Positions 1 to 13,511 of a stretch of 64,000 nt of DNA are shown here, one piece after another (the stretch's first letter is position 1; every line of letters begins with the position of its first letter). The notes beneath the pieces are model-generated. The model saw only the letters and a list, made by a program, of their open reading frames with translations, was not told where the DNA came from and ran no database searches. This stretch comes from Bipolaris cookei (lineage: Eukaryota; Ascomycota; Dothideomycetes; Pleosporales; Pleosporaceae), in assembly GCA_002286855.1 (NCBI GenBank), contig NRSV01000061.1, positions 1 to 64,000 of the forward strand, given 5' to 3'. The translations under genes were made by a program, and so were the position numbers.

Positions 1-300
1 CCTCAACCTCAACCCCAACCCACGCCCCTCCCCGCCCCCCTCCTCCCCCTCCTCCCCATCACAAACGAACCTCCCATCCCCTGGATCCCAATCCCTCTCC
101 CCTGCCCCCTTCTCCCCGGCGACAACGAAGGCGCCAAAGCAGCGTGGAAGCGACTTTTTCCTAACGAAGAAGCGTTTGGGGAGTATGGCGGAAAACCGAC
201 TGGGTGGATGGAGAAGATGACATGGAAGGAGGAGTGGAAGGTGCGAGGGGAGGGTGAGGAGTATGTGGAGCAATTTTTGGGGAGAGTGAGGAGGGGGTAG
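1..300 (+). CDS. 3' end of an unidentified gene (partial)
   Basis: An open frame runs from base 1 to a TAG at 298-300, so only the last 99 residues or so are inside the window. It begins with a Pro/Leu/Gln-rich stretch and ends in a charged Trp/Glu/Lys-rich region with the segment GEYGGKPTGWMEKMTWKEE. The change from low complexity to a Trp-rich charged block looks like a real protein tail, not a chance ORF. I do not recognise the family. The opposite-strand ORF over the same bases is its shadow. The start, and any introns, lie outside the window. Confidence 0.5.
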   Translation, partial: PQPQPQPTPLPAPLLPLLPITNEPPIPWIPIPLPCPLLPGDNEGAKAAWKRLFPNEEAFGEYGGKPTGWMEKMTWKEEWKVRGEGEEYVEQFLGRVRRG

Positions 301-561
301 GGCAATGGAGAAGATATGTAATCAGATAAAAGTACTACTTGATAAGGCACTGGTGTCTAGGAGTTGGAAGATGATGTATTTGGTGAGGTGGGTTAAGCTA
401 CGCTCGAGGATTCTTGGGTACGATCTGCTTCGTCGCAGTGGATGGGCTCTTCTTCATGTACTACATCGTTGGCGTGAATGGGTTGATCTGCGTCAAGTTT
501 GCGTGCGTGCCAGAAGAAGCTGGAGAGTCAGCACGGTTTAGAGACAATAACTAGCGACGAC

Positions 562-1700
562 TTACATATCAGCGTAGTAATGCCGGTCCTTTCTTTTTGC
601 CTCTGTTCTACAATCGGCTAGGAAAACTTCTACCTCCTCTCTAGACCACTTGAGTATTCGTGTAAATAGACCGAGCGAACTGCTGGGCAGCCAGTCCATC
701 AGGTCTTCATATACAAATCGTCCCAGCAACTTGAATCTCGCACCCTTTGCCCATTTTCCCACCGGCCACTTGTACATCTTAACGTTGATATCCGTGAACC
801 CCGCATTACGCAGCTGGGGCGTGAAATGGCGAGGGCCCGTGCCATCAAGGCCAATCTTCTGTGCAGCCTCAATGAAATACTCAGACCAGCGTATCAGCGG
901 GGAATTTTGAGCAGTTACATTGGGATCCATGCACCGGATGGGAAAGGCGATGTCTTGACACTCTAGGTAGCCTCCGGGTTTGAGATTAGCATAGGCTTGC
1001 TCAAAGAAACGAGGCCAGTTCTTGATCGCTGCTACCAAGGCGCGCGAGTGGATAAAGTCAAATTTATCGTGAAATATCCATTCTTTTTCGCAATCGTCGA
1101 TTAGGAATTCACAGTTTGGTGGAACCTGTTCGGGCTGGATGGGACTCAGATCTGTGCCAAGGACACGAGCAGATGGGTGTTCGTCTGCGAACTCAATAGC
1201 CCATATGCCAGTCCCACATCCTACATCCAGAACGTTTTGAACGTTTTCTGAAATAGGGGCTCGATGCAGTTTTCCGTCGAGTGTAAGGCGAAAGGCGTGG
1301 TGTTGGAGATCGAGCCTATCTGCCTCAGTCTAGCAGAACTGGTGTAAGCAGCTAGTTCATCTGGGTGACAGCAACGCGGGGCTAACCTCGTCATTTGGCA
1401 CTGGGTACATGCCCTCTGCGTAAGCGTGGTATCGCCTACCATTTTCATAGCGGAAATTGAATACAGACGACGTCGCAGACATTGTGTAGGAAGACTGAGT
1501 GTCGCCAAAAGTAGAGTCGCGCTCGTCGCTTTGCTCGCTCTGCAACGGCACCTATTTGTCAGACAAGGCATGCTAGGGTAAACACTCTGGGTGGGACCCA
1601 CGTCGATTTCGAGCGATGGTTCGGAGCTACTAGCCTCTTCAGCTGTAGGGTCGCTGTGGGTATGTGGAGTCGCTTCCTGCGCGTCATTGGATGGCGACAT
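562..1700 (-). CDS. LaeA-like SAM-dependent methyltransferase
   Basis: Three exons (1700-1602, 1551-1387, 1329-562) join in frame to 343 aa. The N-terminal 60 residues are acidic and Ser/Thr-rich. Next comes the segment FRYENGRRYHAYAEG that precedes the Rossmann fold in LaeA-type fungal methyltransferases. Motif I reads VLDVGCGTGIWAIEF and is followed by VLGTDLSPIQPEQVPPNC and DFIHSRAL. These are the SAM-binding landmarks of the class I fold. Family members include the secondary-metabolism regulator LaeA, but most paralogues have no known substrate, so the role is unassigned. The second exon could start 12 nt later at an alternative AG without changing frame. The gene is downstream of gdhA on the same strand; a 49-bp G tract lies about 106 bp upstream of the start. 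Confidence 0.85.
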
Positions 1701-1806
1701 TATGGTTATCGGTGGAGAAGAAGCAAGACACACAGGCCGAATGCTGGTTTTAAGCTTCCTGGTGGCATGATTTGAATCCCTCTCAAGGGGCCAGCTCTCC
1801 GATGAC

Positions 1807-1855
1807 GGGGGGGGGGGGGGGGGGGGGAGGGGGGGGGGGGGGGGGGGGGGGGGGG
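1807..1855. repeat. 49-bp poly-G tract with one A
   Basis: Bases 1807-1855 are G except for an A at 1828. The tract sits between the start of the methyltransferase (1700) and the end of gdhA (2163), in the methyltransferase promoter or 5' leader. On the methyltransferase sense strand it is poly-C. It creates artificial long poly-Gly and poly-Pro ORFs that are not genes. It could fold as a G-quadruplex, and its exact length is likely to be unreliable in any assembly. Confidence 0.95.
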
Positions 1856-2162
1856 CTGCGGGGTTGCGTCTACATAGTGTTGCGTGGAGGGGTAAGAGAA
1901 AAGATAAAAAGCAACGACAATAAACATGGTCTTTCTTTTTCGTGGCTTGGAAGCAAACTCAAATGTCTTATGATTATTTTAACCATCAATATCACTGCAA
2001 AGACTCAAAGCAGATAGAATGAACACAAGACAAAACTTCTTGAATCATAATCATTCTACTCATAAGAGGTATCTATGTACAAAGGCCAAAGCCGCAAACG
2101 CCATATCCAATATAAAGGTATCGTAAGTTATACAAAAGTACAAAAGGTGGTCGAGTCAATCT

Positions 2163-3838
<1,676 letters not shown>

Positions 3839-4735
3839 GGTGAAGTGGGAGTTGAGTGTCTTGGTGGGTAGATGTCTAGGTAAGAAGATCGACCAAGTTG
3901 GAGTCTGAGAGATTGCTATGAAGAGGCAGGAGCAGAAGTTCAGTGGTATATATAATAGCAGTCTCCGTGGGCTGGAGGGTTTGCCGCTGGCGGGAGGGCA
4001 TGGCGACGACGGTAGCGGAGCAAAATGGTAGTCGAATTGAGTACGTCACAGGCCGTGCGCTTGGGCGGCGGGCGGACGCTCAATGGTCGCGGGCAGGCTA
4101 CTGTGCGCCATGTTGATGCAAACCGTGGTGTACACTTTTTGCACTGATAAGCAACGGGCCAATGGGCGGGCGAGGCCATGTATCGCGGCGCGTTTGCACG
4201 TGTAGCAGGCGGGATGCGGCCACTGCAGGCTGGTGGCGGCGCTGTAATTGCACACAGTCAAGGCTGTCTATCCATGGGGCGTGAGGGATGCCGACGTCGG
4301 CGCGCAGGGCGGGTTACGTTGAGGTTTTGCTAGTCGCTTGTCAGGCCAGAGGATAAGGCGGCGAGAGCGGGCGCCGCCGCGAGCATGTGCGCGCGACCCA
4401 TGCATCCCGTGCCCGACGTGCACGCGACACCCTGACTTGTTTGGCAGTGGTGACGGTAGCATTGGATGCCTTTGGAAATGAATGCTCAACCTCGATTGTC
4501 GACTTGTTTTCTACCAGGCAATTGGTTTGCACGGGTAGCAGTAGCAAGATGGGGCTGCACGGTCTTCATGTAGCCACTGTAGTACACATATCTCGGGCCA
4601 TTCCATAATACTAAATTTGCCCATGTCTGCTCGTAGTATGTATGTAAGCGCATGTATGTACATTGTACCACAACATTCCCCTCCTCCACGGCTTGGCTAC
4701 CAACCCCCACGCACGCGAGATGGCCACCTCCACGC
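3839..4735 (-). promoter_or_regulatory. gdhA upstream region: TATA-like box and GATAAG sites
   Basis: This 0.9-kb gap lies upstream of gdhA and holds no convincing gene. A TATATATA run at 3947-3954 sits about 110 bp before the start codon. GATAAG hexamers occur at 4146-4151 and 4352-4357. Fungal AreA/NIT2-type GATA factors bind HGATAR sites and control gdhA in other ascomycetes, so nitrogen control is a reasonable inference. Two sites in 0.9 kb is not statistically strong. Confidence 0.4.
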
Positions 4736-6029
4736 TCAAGGACAATCGGTAGGGTCCCAGTCTGGGAGTGAGAAAAAAGCACTTGTCAGTAAAAGCTACA
4801 AAACCACAGCTTGCAGCCACGTGAGTAACGTACCAGTTACCAAGTATTCGTCCAGAGCATCCATCGTCTCCACGTCGGCAGCCTCAATCTCGAAGCCCCC
4901 AACCTGAGCATTCTCAATCATACGCTCCTTCTTCACACTCTTGGGCAGCGCAACATAGCCGTGCTGGACACTCCAGCGGACCAGCAGCTGGGCAGGGGTG
5001 CAGGAATACTTGTTGGCGAGGGACACAATCGTCGGATGCTTCATCCGCAGGGCGCGAACAAGTGGGGCATATGCCTCGACCACAATATTGTGCTGCTGAC
5101 AAAACGAGGTAATGTCCTTGCGCGTATTGAAGGGATGGACTTCAATCTGGTTGACCGCAGGGGCAACCCTCGGATTCGAGTCGAGCAGCTCTTGCAACTA
5201 GAGTTGGCCGCTGTCAGCAAAGAAAAACTCCCCGCAAGCAGCGCTTTGCAAAGCACCAGCAGCAGCTGACTTCGGCGAAGTCGGGTGCCTAATGGCTACA
5301 ATGACTCGTTTCTGCGCAATCCAATAGTTGAAAAGCCATTGCACAAATTGCCTCTTCAGGCTCGGTGTTCGCGCCAAGGCGACGAGAGTTACGGGACTTC
5401 CCGACCGAGGAGTGAAGCAAAGCCCATCATGGGAGCCAGGGTCCAGGGTCTTACTACTCACATGCTTTACGCCATAGTTGGACACGCCTCCAATCCTGAC
5501 CTCGCCATCGTCGATTGCGTCCTCGACTGCTCGCCAGCTGTCCAGCCGCGCTTGCTTGCCGCCGTACGGGGAATGCAACAGGAAAAGGTCAATGTAGCCC
5601 AGCCCTGCTTCCTTGACCGATTTCTTGATAGCTTTGCGAGCCGTTTCGTATGCAGAATTGGATGCTAGCTTGGACGTGAAGTGGATATCTTCGCGCTTGA
5701 GCGAGTGCACATTTGTTTCGCTTCGAAGAAAATCGGCAATAGCCTTACCCGTCTCGCGCTCGTTGTGGTACATCTGCGCTGAGTCGACCCTGTTGCACGC
5801 GTCATCCATGATCCGTTTTGGCGAGGGAGCCAGAGTGCTCCTCCGTGATGCCTACCCTCGATATCCCGCCTTGGTGTTGTAAGCATGTTGTGCACTAGTC
5901 ACGAGGAATACTACCAGACAGCTTGCTTACCTCTAGCGCCCACCGCACGGCTTGGTATGTTTCCTTGCCCGACGTCAAATATACGCCCAGTTGGATGGTG
6001 GGCATGGACAAGCCATTGGAAAGCTGCAT
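4736..6029 (-). CDS. Aldo/keto reductase
   Basis: NAD(P)H-dependent carbonyl reductase of the AKR superfamily. Five exons (6029-5931, 5869-5856, 5789-5462, 5197-4834, 4761-4736) close to 276 aa. The catalytic tetrad is visible: Asp and Tyr in [10 protein letters not shown], Lys in HFTSKL, His in LLHSPYG. Other landmarks are the strand NQIEVHPF and the cofactor segment [15 protein letters not shown]. The C-terminus reads TDWDPTDCP, common in fungal members. Exon 2 is only 14 nt and codes for AGYRG. It is required to link the first exon (ending VRWALE) to GVDSAQ, so automatic annotation may miss it. Intron 3 is long (264 bp). The physiological substrate cannot be told from sequence. Confidence 0.9.
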
Positions 6030-7781
6030 GGATCAGAGATGGGTGCCATCTTGTGCAACCGCCTACTGCGCACCTTTGTCCGCGAAGCTAATGAAAAGGA
6101 CGACTGGGCCATTGCCAATGCTGTCGGTAGTGTCTCGGATACAGATTTGTCGTTGTGAAGCTGCAAAGGGCCAGTCAAGAGGGTGAGAGATGGATGTCTG
6201 CGGCATCACGGATCTGCTCGGTGAGATGCTGGTTACATCATGGCCCGCTTGTGGCCGGGGTGCTGAACCATCACGATCGCGATCGCAGCCACGGCCAGGG
6301 GTTTGACATGTTACACGCACGTGCCAAGTTGTCTTGGACTCTCTCACCTTTATGGTTCGGGTCGTCTGTATACGTTAGCTGTGTTGTGTATGTGTATACA
6401 TATGTACACATATTTACATGTACAACGCTGATGGCCGCTTTTTCCATGTCTGGCTTCTTACGCCTGGCGGCTACACGGTACACAACATGACCATGGCAGC
6501 CTCACATCTGGTAAAAACGCCTGGGCCCCATGGGATCGGCGGGCATCTTCTTGGGCAATCTTCTTGGTGGGTTACCACGGCCCTGGAATGAATGCAAGCC
6601 AGCGCACTGGTGGCCGCATTCTATTGTGGCTTTTCCGGCTACATGTGCATCCGTCGCACAACCCATTGCCACGGTTCCTCTCCCGCGATTGACGTCCCCA
6701 AGATATGACCAAATCCCCCATTTACGATTTAGGTGTAAGCATCTATTGCGATTCAATGCGCATGGATCTCTCGGCCTCGCCGCCTGGATCTGGCCTCGTT
6801 CGCCATTCGCTCCCGGGACCAAGGGCCATGCATGGTGCAGCATAATCTTTGCGGCTATAAGGAAACAAAACGAGAGGTGCAACCATGAGCTAGACCGCAA
6901 CACGGGAGCAGCCAACGACATGGCAAAGAATCCATGTCCGTATGTAAGTATGTATGAAGGTGCAGGGTTGACGACTCGCCCGCCCGCGTACAGCGGTTTA
7001 GCATAGACTGGTTTGGCAGGGGCGTCAACCATGCGCGAACCCGTGAACGCATAGCCACCATGCTGGGCTCCACACCAGAAGACATGTTAGAGCCGAGGCG
7101 CCTCGACTGGATCACCGCCGGGATTATTTCAAAATTGCTTCCATCTCAATAAGGCTGGGATGGTCGACTCGAGGCAAAAGTTGGCGGCTGTGACCGAAGC
7201 CACGCTCCATAGAAGCAAGTACTTGATGGGAGCCTCATGGCCACAAACACTCACCCTCTCGCTCGCCAATATAAAGCAACTTGTAGTGCTCCACTCTCAG
7301 CTCCTCCTTCAATCCCCCCAACCGCCGCTATCCCATCCATCTTGCATCCTCGACCCGACATACTCGTCCAGCGGCACTGACCTCATTTCCCACCAGGTCG
7401 TTTCGTCATTGATCTTATTTGCTCACCACAATCTGTCCTTGGACCCTGAGACCCTGCCCTTTCTTTTTTTTTTCTCCTCCCGCGTTGGTATTTTATTTTA
7501 AAAAAATACCCCGACCACCTGCCAATAGAGCTGCGAAATTCCACCACTGCGGCAAGCAGCTCGGTAAGTTGCGACTTTGCGTGCTTCTCTCAAAAACACG
7601 CTGAGTCCTCTTTCTATCTTTCCGTCTCTCTCCCACTCCCTCAACTTACACACACACAACCCCCTTCTTTCTCTCTACTATCTGCAACGAAACCGACCAA
7701 CCAAACCAAAGCAACTAGAATCCCAACCGAGCCGACCTTTTTTCAGCCGTTCCTGCAGTAGTAGCTTCGCCCTGTCTCGCC
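6030..7781. other. Long intergenic region without a recognisable gene
   Basis: 1.75 kb between divergent genes. Several ORFs of 60-176 codons exist on both strands, but none has domain-like composition or joins by splicing to anything familiar. Around 6385-6425 there is a TATGTA/TACATA-rich run. From about 7300 to 7780 the + strand becomes C/T-rich, typical of a fungal promoter and 5' leader for the gene starting at 7782. Confidence 0.6.
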
Positions 7782-8636
7782 ATGGCAAGCCTACCCGGCT
7801 TTACCACCAACTTCCCCGCGGGATACCCAACGTTCCAAACACGCGGTGGAACTTTTGCGCACGGCAGCTCGTCGTCAGGAGAGTCGCCCCCGGTCCCGCA
7901 TGCACATGCAGCAGCACCGCCCGCCGAACCGCACTTTGACATTTTCGAATGGCACCCCGCCTACCAGAGCTGCCAGCGCTACTTCCTCGACCACGCCCAG
8001 CACGACAATGGCGTCCAGGCCGTCTGCGCCCTCATCAACATCTGCCTGCCCTTCCAGTGGTCCCAGAATCCGCTGCTGAGCTCTTCGGGCCCGCTGCCGC
8101 ACCCCTCGGGCCCCGCCGCCTACAACATGGCCTGGCCGCGCCAAGGCCCAGTCTCTTCGTCCCGCGGAGTAGTAGGAGGCCTGCCCGGTGGTATGGGTAG
8201 TGGTGTTGGAGGTAGCAGCAGTGGAGTTGGTCACCACGCCGCCCCCCAGCCGCCACCGCCGGCATGGGTCTCGCTAGTGCCCTTTATCCGCCGCTTGGTG
8301 GTCACGGGCATGGACAGCGCAGGCATCATGCACGGCTTCTTCGGCGAGGACTGGCGCAAAGGTGTTGGCCCCATGCATGAGTGCGAGCGCCGCAACTACC
8401 TCTTTACCGCAAAGAGCGTCGGCTGGGCCAAAGTAAAGTGCCAGTACGACATGTCGCCCCACGAGTCCGTCCCTTTTCTCAAGCCCCTTCAGGAAGTCCA
8501 GCTCGCCGAAATTGAGGGCGCGGAGAAGACGTGGAGTCAGTGGCTCGCCATGGAGGATTGGATGGTCGGTCCGCGGGCTCCAGATGCCAATGACAGCGAT
8601 CAGCATCTTGAGGATGCGCCGCGCCGCTCGTCGTGA
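7782..8636 (+). CDS. Conserved fungal protein of unknown function
   Basis: Single-exon ORF of 284 aa. After about 45 low-complexity residues come FDIFEWHPAYQSCQRYFLDHA and VCALINICLPFQW, an aromatic-rich helical block. A Gly/Ser/Pro-rich linker (about residues 100-160) separates it from a second conserved-looking block with PFIRRLVVTGMD, GFFGEDWRKGVGPMHECERRNYLFTAKS and a final Trp-rich part (WSQWLAMEDWM). Similar fungal proteins are sometimes labelled as apoptosis-inhibitor-like, but I know of no evidence for that and do not adopt it. The leader is long and pyrimidine-rich, so a 5' UTR intron is possible. Confidence 0.75.
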   Translation: MASLPGFTTNFPAGYPTFQTRGGTFAHGSSSSGESPPVPHAHAAAPPAEPHFDIFEWHPAYQSCQRYFLDHAQHDNGVQAVCALINICLPFQWSQNPLLSSSGPLPHPSGPAAYNMAWPRQGPVSSSRGVVGGLPGGMGSGVGGSSSGVGHHAAPQPPPPAWVSLVPFIRRLVVTGMDSAGIMHGFFGEDWRKGVGPMHECERRNYLFTAKSVGWAKVKCQYDMSPHESVPFLKPLQEVQLAEIEGAEKTWSQWLAMEDWMVGPRAPDANDSDQHLEDAPRRSS

Positions 8637-8949
8637 TTACTGATATAAAACCCTTACGTACGGAGTTTAAGCGGAGTTCTTGGATATTTTTTTAAGGGTT
8701 GCTCATTTCATTTTTTTTACTTGGCTGTTATTGTCCGTCAAGCGTTCAGAAATTCATTTTACCTACCCGCAAATTTGTCTGGCGCAAAAGGGATGGGGAT
8801 AGGGAGTTGGTGTAAGGGGTGAAGGAATGGTCTGATATTTTTACGCATTAGCCCTCTTTGAAATCATCTGCCATGCTGGTTCTTCCGCCGCAGTAGTCAT
8901 GCTCGTATTTCGGTTTAGACTCGCAGTTGTATATGCCTGTATTTCCTTT

Positions 8950-8978
8950 CTTTCTCTCTCTCTCTCTCTCTCTCTCTC
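8950..8978. repeat. CT dinucleotide microsatellite
   Basis: A run of TC repeats of about 28 bp, inside a 0.6-kb gap between convergent genes (8637-9263) that otherwise shows no gene. It lies in 3'-flanking DNA and would be length-variable between strains. Confidence 0.9.
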
Positions 8979-9263
8979 CCCTAGTCTTGTCTTTCTTTTG
9001 CTGCTGCTTCTGTTCAATACCATCTTGATATTAACCTTGTGTCTTGACTGAATCTGTATGTCCTGGTTTGTTTCCAGTCTGCATGGCAAAAGCTGGAGTA
9101 CTGGGCGTCTGATTAAGCAGCTGAAGATGTATCAGAATCAGAGAAGTTACTACTCAGATGAAGAATACATTTACTCCGTATCCGAACGGAGTCTAACTAA
9201 CCAACATGTACCTCAGGCTCTTCTATCAATACTTCACACCATCCTACAATATCCAACCATCAT

Positions 9264-12200
9264 CTACATGTTGTCGAAATCAAGACCCCAGTCATCATCG
9301 CCTCCTCCACCTCCGCCCATGTCCATGTTCATATCCATATCTATGCCCATACCTCCCATATCGCCCAGGTCCAAGTCCGGCAAGTTGCCCAGATTCGTGC
9401 TCATATCGCCAGTTCCTGCATCGCCATTGCCCATACTGATACCCGAAAGGTCCAGCCCCTCAGTGCCGGCAAGCTCGTCCATGCTGCGTTGGAGAGCCTT
9501 GTTATCCATGTTGGAAATATCCTCGACCATGCTCGCGGCTGCGGCGTCGTCCATGGCGCGGTTCAAGTGCTCAGAAATGGATTGCGATTGCATGTCTGCG
9601 ATGTTGACGCTTGGTATGCTGATTGGAGGTGCTTGGAGTCCGTTCTCTGCCAGCGATGCAAAGTGTGCTTCGACGCGCCGGTGTAAGCGCACTATTGTCT
9701 CTGCAGTCAAGGGGTCGGTAGCGACTAGGCTGGTTGCATTGTCGAAATCCTGCTTCAGCATCTCTCGTAGGTTCATACGAGTTCGCGGCGGCGTGGGCGC
9801 TGGTACTGTGCTTCCGACCCAGTCTACCGAGATGGGGCTGTCCTCGACAGTTGGCGCGCAGATGATGGATACCCCAACGTCAAGTGCCGCTGCTCCGTTA
9901 CCACCGTCAGTCTGTGTCTTCACTTCGTCCACAACAGCCCGTAATGTCCGGGCCGCACCCAGCATCTTCAGCGAAGCATATACTTGACGGTGTGTGTAGC
10001 TTGGCGGATTTGGTTGCATTGAAGCCGTTGAAGCCCATTGTGAAAGCTGTTGCACAGTGTGTCGCAGTGAAGTATTCAATGTGCTGTTGGGTGCGTTTGT
10101 CCATTGATCCAGCTCCTTCATTGTGGCAAACACGGTGCGTTCATAATGAGCGTGCACTTTGATGGCCTGCACAAAGGACTCGAGGTTGTTGCGATTTGGT
10201 TCTCGCCGCTGTAATGTACGAAAGCCCTGCTCCAGGCGGCTTGACACCATTGCTATGATAGTGGAGTGCATAGCCTGTGCGTCTCCGGATGACGGTGCGG
10301 AAAGTAAAATCGCGTTAAAAATGCGTGTAATTGCGTCCAGGTCGTTGTGGGTCTGTAGCAGGGCATAGGAAGCCATCCAGGTCAAACCTCCGATTAACGA
10401 CGGCATGAGAAATGTTTCACTCAGATCGACAAGTTCGTCAGCATTTCTATACATAAAAATGGTAGAATTGCAGTGTGCTTACATTCTAGACCACCTTTGA
10501 CGGTCTCAAAAGACAAAACGCCTAGTGAGCAAGCCACCACTGTCTGATGGAAAAGGGTTGGTACGATCAAATAAAAGTCTTGTGGCCGACACGACGCAAA
10601 GACTTCGTTACTCAAGCCTTCCTTGTCCGAATCATAGAGACCTTTGAGCCAACTTCCAAGATGTCTGCCCTGTTCCTCGGTCAATTCATCTGGTGGTATG
10701 CTGTGATGCCTACACTGCAATAGCTTCGCGATGAATGTATCGTGAGCAATGCCGATGTCATGGTATACCAGATCATAGCGGTATACAAAGGCCATGATGA
10801 GAACAAGTATAGCGCCAAACTCGTCGTATACAGGTTGGTATTCGCCTGTGCTATTTAGAGAACGCACACATTGTTTCCGACTAGAACCTTACCTTGATCG
10901 CTATCATAATGCCAGTCTTCAAGAAACTGGCACAATGGTCGTAGTATGCTTGCAGGCGAGGTGAACTGTAGCATCACATCCATCGCTTGGGATTTCTTAA
11001 AAATCAAACAGCAAAGCTGCTTTAGATACATGGTCGTTTGTGTATCGCAAAGATGTGAAATGAACTATGACCAAATTAGTACGCTATTTTACATAAAAAG
11101 GATCAGATCATACGTCTGCCACAGCCGCAACGATGGCGCCAGCGTTTCCATCAAGATTCTCGAGTTCGTCAATGTATACGCTGACTTTATCGAAATTGGA
11201 TTTGCACTGGTTGAGTAATTCCTTCCTCTCGTATCTCTTTGCGGGTGGTCCTTGCATAGGTGCTTCCCCCAAGAGGCGCTCTACAGTACCCGCTGGGAGG
11301 AGACCGTGGAGCACACAGGCATTGAGATAATCCTGTCTGACATCTGAAAGAGAGTTATTGTTTCCCATGATATCGTCGAAGCCTTGTGAGAAAGACGGGA
11401 AAGCGTTTGGATCCACGTGGCTCAGCGCCTGGGTAATACACATCTCAACTGTCATTGGAAATATCGAGCCGGAAATCTGCGTCAGGAGGGTAGGAATCTT
11501 GTTGATCAAAAAAGACTTCAGATAGAACAAGGTTTGAGTGGGCTCATTGCGGTACATGGCGTTGGCAAGAATGTCGAAAGCAGCTGTGATTAGATCTGTT
11601 GCCATGTTTTGAGGCTCTAGCTTGTAACGCGTATGTAAGTGGCTAATGATAACAAAATCATCAGTCAGTGGTCGTGCAACAAGCTTGTGACTGTTAGTGG
11701 TGAGTGGGCAAGGTCAGCAACATGATAACTTACTAATGAATTTAGAAATACATAGAGACCAGCTCGTGTATTCGCTTGTGGTAATTCCATTACTGCATTA
11801 AGCTGAAGTGCAGCAACTTCAAGGCCTGCGTTCGCGTTTTCCTCGCCGTTGACGTTTGGAAGGTTTTCGTACAAGTCGTGTTGTTTTTGCGAGATCTCTA
11901 ATCTGTTTGCTAACGACAGAGATGTCTGAGATCCCGCCGAGTTATTTGAGAGAAACGGAATAAATGATGAGAGAGATTTCGTGAGCTCCTTGCGCACCTC
12001 TAATCAATTGTGAGTAACACTCTTTGGTCTTGTGATGGGATGAAAGCATACAGCCACTGCTCCAAAACACGGGACGTTTACGAACAGTGGCAACCACAAA
12101 CAGCGGTAGTAAATACTAGACCCTCATATGTGACCCCCTATTGCGACTTTTGCCAGAACTGTGTACAACTGATTCCCGCTTTTGTAAAGGTGTTGGAGTA

Positions 12201-12830
12201 TGTAAGCAAGGAGAGCTTACCTTTAGCTTTTGAGTGATTTAGAATTCGGAGGATTTTTGAATTCTCGATTACTCCAACCACGAGTATAGCAAGACCCTCT
12301 CGCACGTTGATAGACTGTTGTTGTGGCTGTTGTATGCCAGCCATAGCCTGAATCATGGTATCGCTGGTATGTGAGGTGACCATTGCCTGCATCCATCGTG
12401 CTACAACAGCTAGGGTGTGCACACCCTCGACATTGTTGATGGGGCGTTCCTCTGAAGCAAAGACCTTGTGCAAACGATGAAAAATGAGTTCTTCCAATTC
12501 TGGTGGGTTGCTCCATTGCGCATCTTTTGAGGGCTTCTCTTCTGTCTTGATTGGTAGTCGAACTTTGGAGTACAGAAGCGCGACAATCAAAACGTCCGAG
12601 GCGTCAAGCTTCTTCAGCGACAAGAGTTGCTCGAGGTAAATTACAATGCGTGGGTCGATATTGCTGTTATCTGCGACGCGTGGGCGAAGAAGCAGAGCGG
12701 CGAGTTTCCGGCCTGGCAGTGGAGACTTGGCGTGTAGCTGCGCGACTGCGGCAGCAAAAACATCAGATTGGACGCGGCGCTCCAAACAGCGATCCAAAAG
12801 GACCGACCATTCCTTGATCATGGAATCCAT
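9264..12830 (-). CDS. med5: Mediator complex subunit 5 (Nut1-like)
   Basis: Tail-module subunit of the RNA polymerase II Mediator. The protein starts MDSMIKEWSVLLDRCLERR and ends in an acidic, Met/Gly-rich tail finishing DDDWGLDFDNM, as in fungal Med5. Exons read: 12830-12221, 11999-11734, 11683-11114, 11064-10893, 10845-10483 and 10446-9264, about 1,050 aa in all. Joins 1-5 close in frame; the exon 2-3 join needs an AAG acceptor at 11684-11686. The exon 5-6 join does not close: the gap GTAAGC...TATAG is only 36 nt and its two phases differ by one base, yet the protein resembles the family on both sides (KGGLE before, LSETFLMPSLIGG after). Either a small sequence error or a real lesion is present there. 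Confidence 0.85.
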
Positions 12831-13493
12831 ACCTAAGGGATAAAAAATGTTGACTCAAAAAGTGGGATTGGTAGGAGAAGGAAAGGGAGAAGAGAAGCGT
12901 GCTGCACTGAGAACGAAGATGGTCGGACGTGATCAATGGCCGAAACTTCTTGGCAGGCACGAGCACCAGTGGTGCAAATACTTTGTGGCCGTCCAACTCA
13001 ACCTTGATTCAGCGCGGTGCACGCAAACAATTTTTGTTGAGTAATATTTGATTCGTGATTTCAGTCCTTGTTCAATATAGAGATTTCGGATACACAAATA
13101 CATGGCGGGCAGTGTAGGAAGAGGTGAGCGTGTGGGAAGGCAGAACGGCTGAGAATTGAAGGCCCAGTCAAGATTCACAGATTGCAAACGCTCGAGGCAG
13201 GTGTGCGCATTCTTTTCGAATATATTCTTCCTGAAGCCAGTCAGCTTTTTCTAACTTGTCAATCTTGCATTTACCTGCCTGACTTTCGTTGACTTATCAC
13301 AATGTCAGGGCCCTTGAGTTGCCCTGCTACCATTATTTCGATGGCCTCGATATAAGCTCCCGAATCGGGATGTCGGGAAATATCAGCTCATTGTGAAGGG
13401 GAATACTAATGTTGTATGAATTTGGTATGTAGGGACTGATGATTGGATCAATTGATGAGTAAATGGTGTGATGAAGCGGGCCGAGATACCGTA
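12831..13493. other. Intergenic region, nothing recognised
   Basis: About 0.66 kb between the start of med5 and the left end of the transposon remnant. Short ORFs only, none convincing. The med5 promoter must lie in the first part; no clear TATA box was seen. Confidence 0.6.
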
Positions 13494-13511
13494 CACGGAC
13501 ACCGGGCGCCC
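13494..13511 (+). repeat. Left terminal inverted repeat of the pogo-type element
   Basis: 18 bp matching the complement of 14287-14304 exactly, preceded by TA. It contains the palindrome GGGCGCCC at 13504-13511, followed by ACC, which also recurs in the right end. Confidence 0.9.

Noticed and set aside
1706..2017. Poly-Pro and poly-Gly ORFs over the G tract
   Set aside because: Produced by the homopolymer itself.
6502..7032. 176-codon minus ORF and mirror-image plus ORF in the 6-7.8 kb gap
   Set aside because: No motif, no splice partners, composition like chance frames; the two strands are open over the same bases.
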